DNA from: Bacteroidota bacterium
GTDB lineage: Bacteria; Bacteroidota; Bacteroidia; Cytophagales; Cyclobacteriaceae
Length of the DNA: 64,000 bases
Assembly (NCBI GenBank): GCA_027592755.1
Contig: JAQCLE010000008.1
Location: 1 to 64,000 of the forward strand
Reading direction: 5' to 3'
Below are positions 63,937 to 64,000 of the stretch, in pieces; positions within the stretch are counted from its first letter, which is position 1, and each line of letters starts with the position of its first letter. Below the pieces are notes generated by a model, which was given only the letters and a program-made list of their open reading frames with translations, was not told where the DNA came from and did no database searches. The translations under genes were made by a program, and so were the position numbers.

Positions 63937-64000
63937 CTATAATCCAAGGAAATCATCCATTGTAAATACCCCTTTTTTATCTCTAAGCCATTCGGCAACT
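63937..64000 (-). CDS. dapB: Probable dapB, 3' end only
   Basis: The last 20 codons read VAEWLRDKKGVFTMDDFLGL before a TAG, which resembles the C-terminus of 4-hydroxy-tetrahydrodipicolinate reductase (lysine/diaminopimelate synthesis). dapB next to lepB is a usual order in Cytophagales. The rest lies outside the window. Confidence 0.6.
   Translation of the reverse strand, partial: VAEWLRDKKGVFTMDDFLGL

Overview
The window looks like a chromosomal segment of a marine or soil-type Bacteroidetes, most likely Cytophagales-like. Evidence: SusC/SusD remnants, a LacI regulator divergent from them, GH127/GH9/DUF4838 and sulfatase genes, an HYC_CC_PP protein, Bacteroidetes-style long CusA, the order sufB-C-D-S-E-MIP18-bacilliredoxin, and lepB next to a dapB-like 3' end. 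Base composition is AT-leaning and intergenic regions are rich in short repeats.

Region 1 (1-27 kb) is a carbohydrate-utilisation locus in partial decay. A frameshifted LacI regulator faces a susC/susD pair collapsed to about 0.9 kb (5' end of susC fused to 3' end of susD). Behind it are a GntP permease, a secreted mannonate-dehydratase-like protein, ThuA-like protein, nucleoside phosphorylase, a ParDE-type TA pair, SDR, DapA-family aldolase, SSS symporter, sialidase-like protein, KduI and an orphan MadM-like carrier. An identical 63-nt sequence lies at the window start and at 13826, where it abuts a sulfatase that has no ATG. Then come a TIM-barrel GH-like protein, GH127, phosphofructokinase, GH9, a truncated RraA-like gene, a membrane nucleotide cyclase and a DUF4838 protein. 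KduI, the SDR, the uronate-type permease and the aldolase suggest catabolism of unsaturated uronates or uronate-rich sulfated glycans; no polysaccharide lyase is visible.

Region 2 (27.1-36.9 kb) is the most unusual part. It ends in tRNA-Lys(TTT), and copies of that tRNA's 3' end recur in the same orientation at 27155, 34005 (degenerate) and 34658, as expected for tandem integrations at a tRNA attachment site. Four paired 8-mer direct repeats (GGTACAAC-like, 11-nt register) lie beside these scars like integrase arm sites, but no integrase gene is present. Inside are three gene cassettes, each bounded by an imperfect inverted pair of about 45-90 nt noncoding elements (called L and R here): a haem-binding dehydrogenase-like protein plus ceramidase-like protein; a YefM/YoeB toxin-antitoxin pair; and a single unknown gene. 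The R elements carry central palindromes whose sequences differ while the symmetry is kept.

Region 3 (36.9-50.5 kb) has a BatE-like protein, a broken hybrid sensor kinase/regulator, and a copper (or related metal) resistance cluster: HMBD protein, CusB-like, TolC-like, CusA-like, HYC_CC_PP, CopA ATPase and an HMA-AraC regulator. A four-helix-bundle (S23) gene sits inside this cluster between simple-repeat arrays that also supply coding sequence to its neighbours.

Region 4 (50.5-64 kb) holds an SDR, an MFS transporter, an arsenate-reductase/phosphatase-like protein, glycyl-tRNA synthetase, a 132-nt Leu-like tRNA with an aberrant CTC anticodon and enlarged variable region, an Lrp regulator, the suf iron-sulfur operon (again split by an S23 gene bounded by repeats, and preceded by a 7-1-7 Fur/PerR-type palindrome), bacilliredoxin, tRNA-Leu(CAG), signal peptidase I and the 3' end of a probable dapB.
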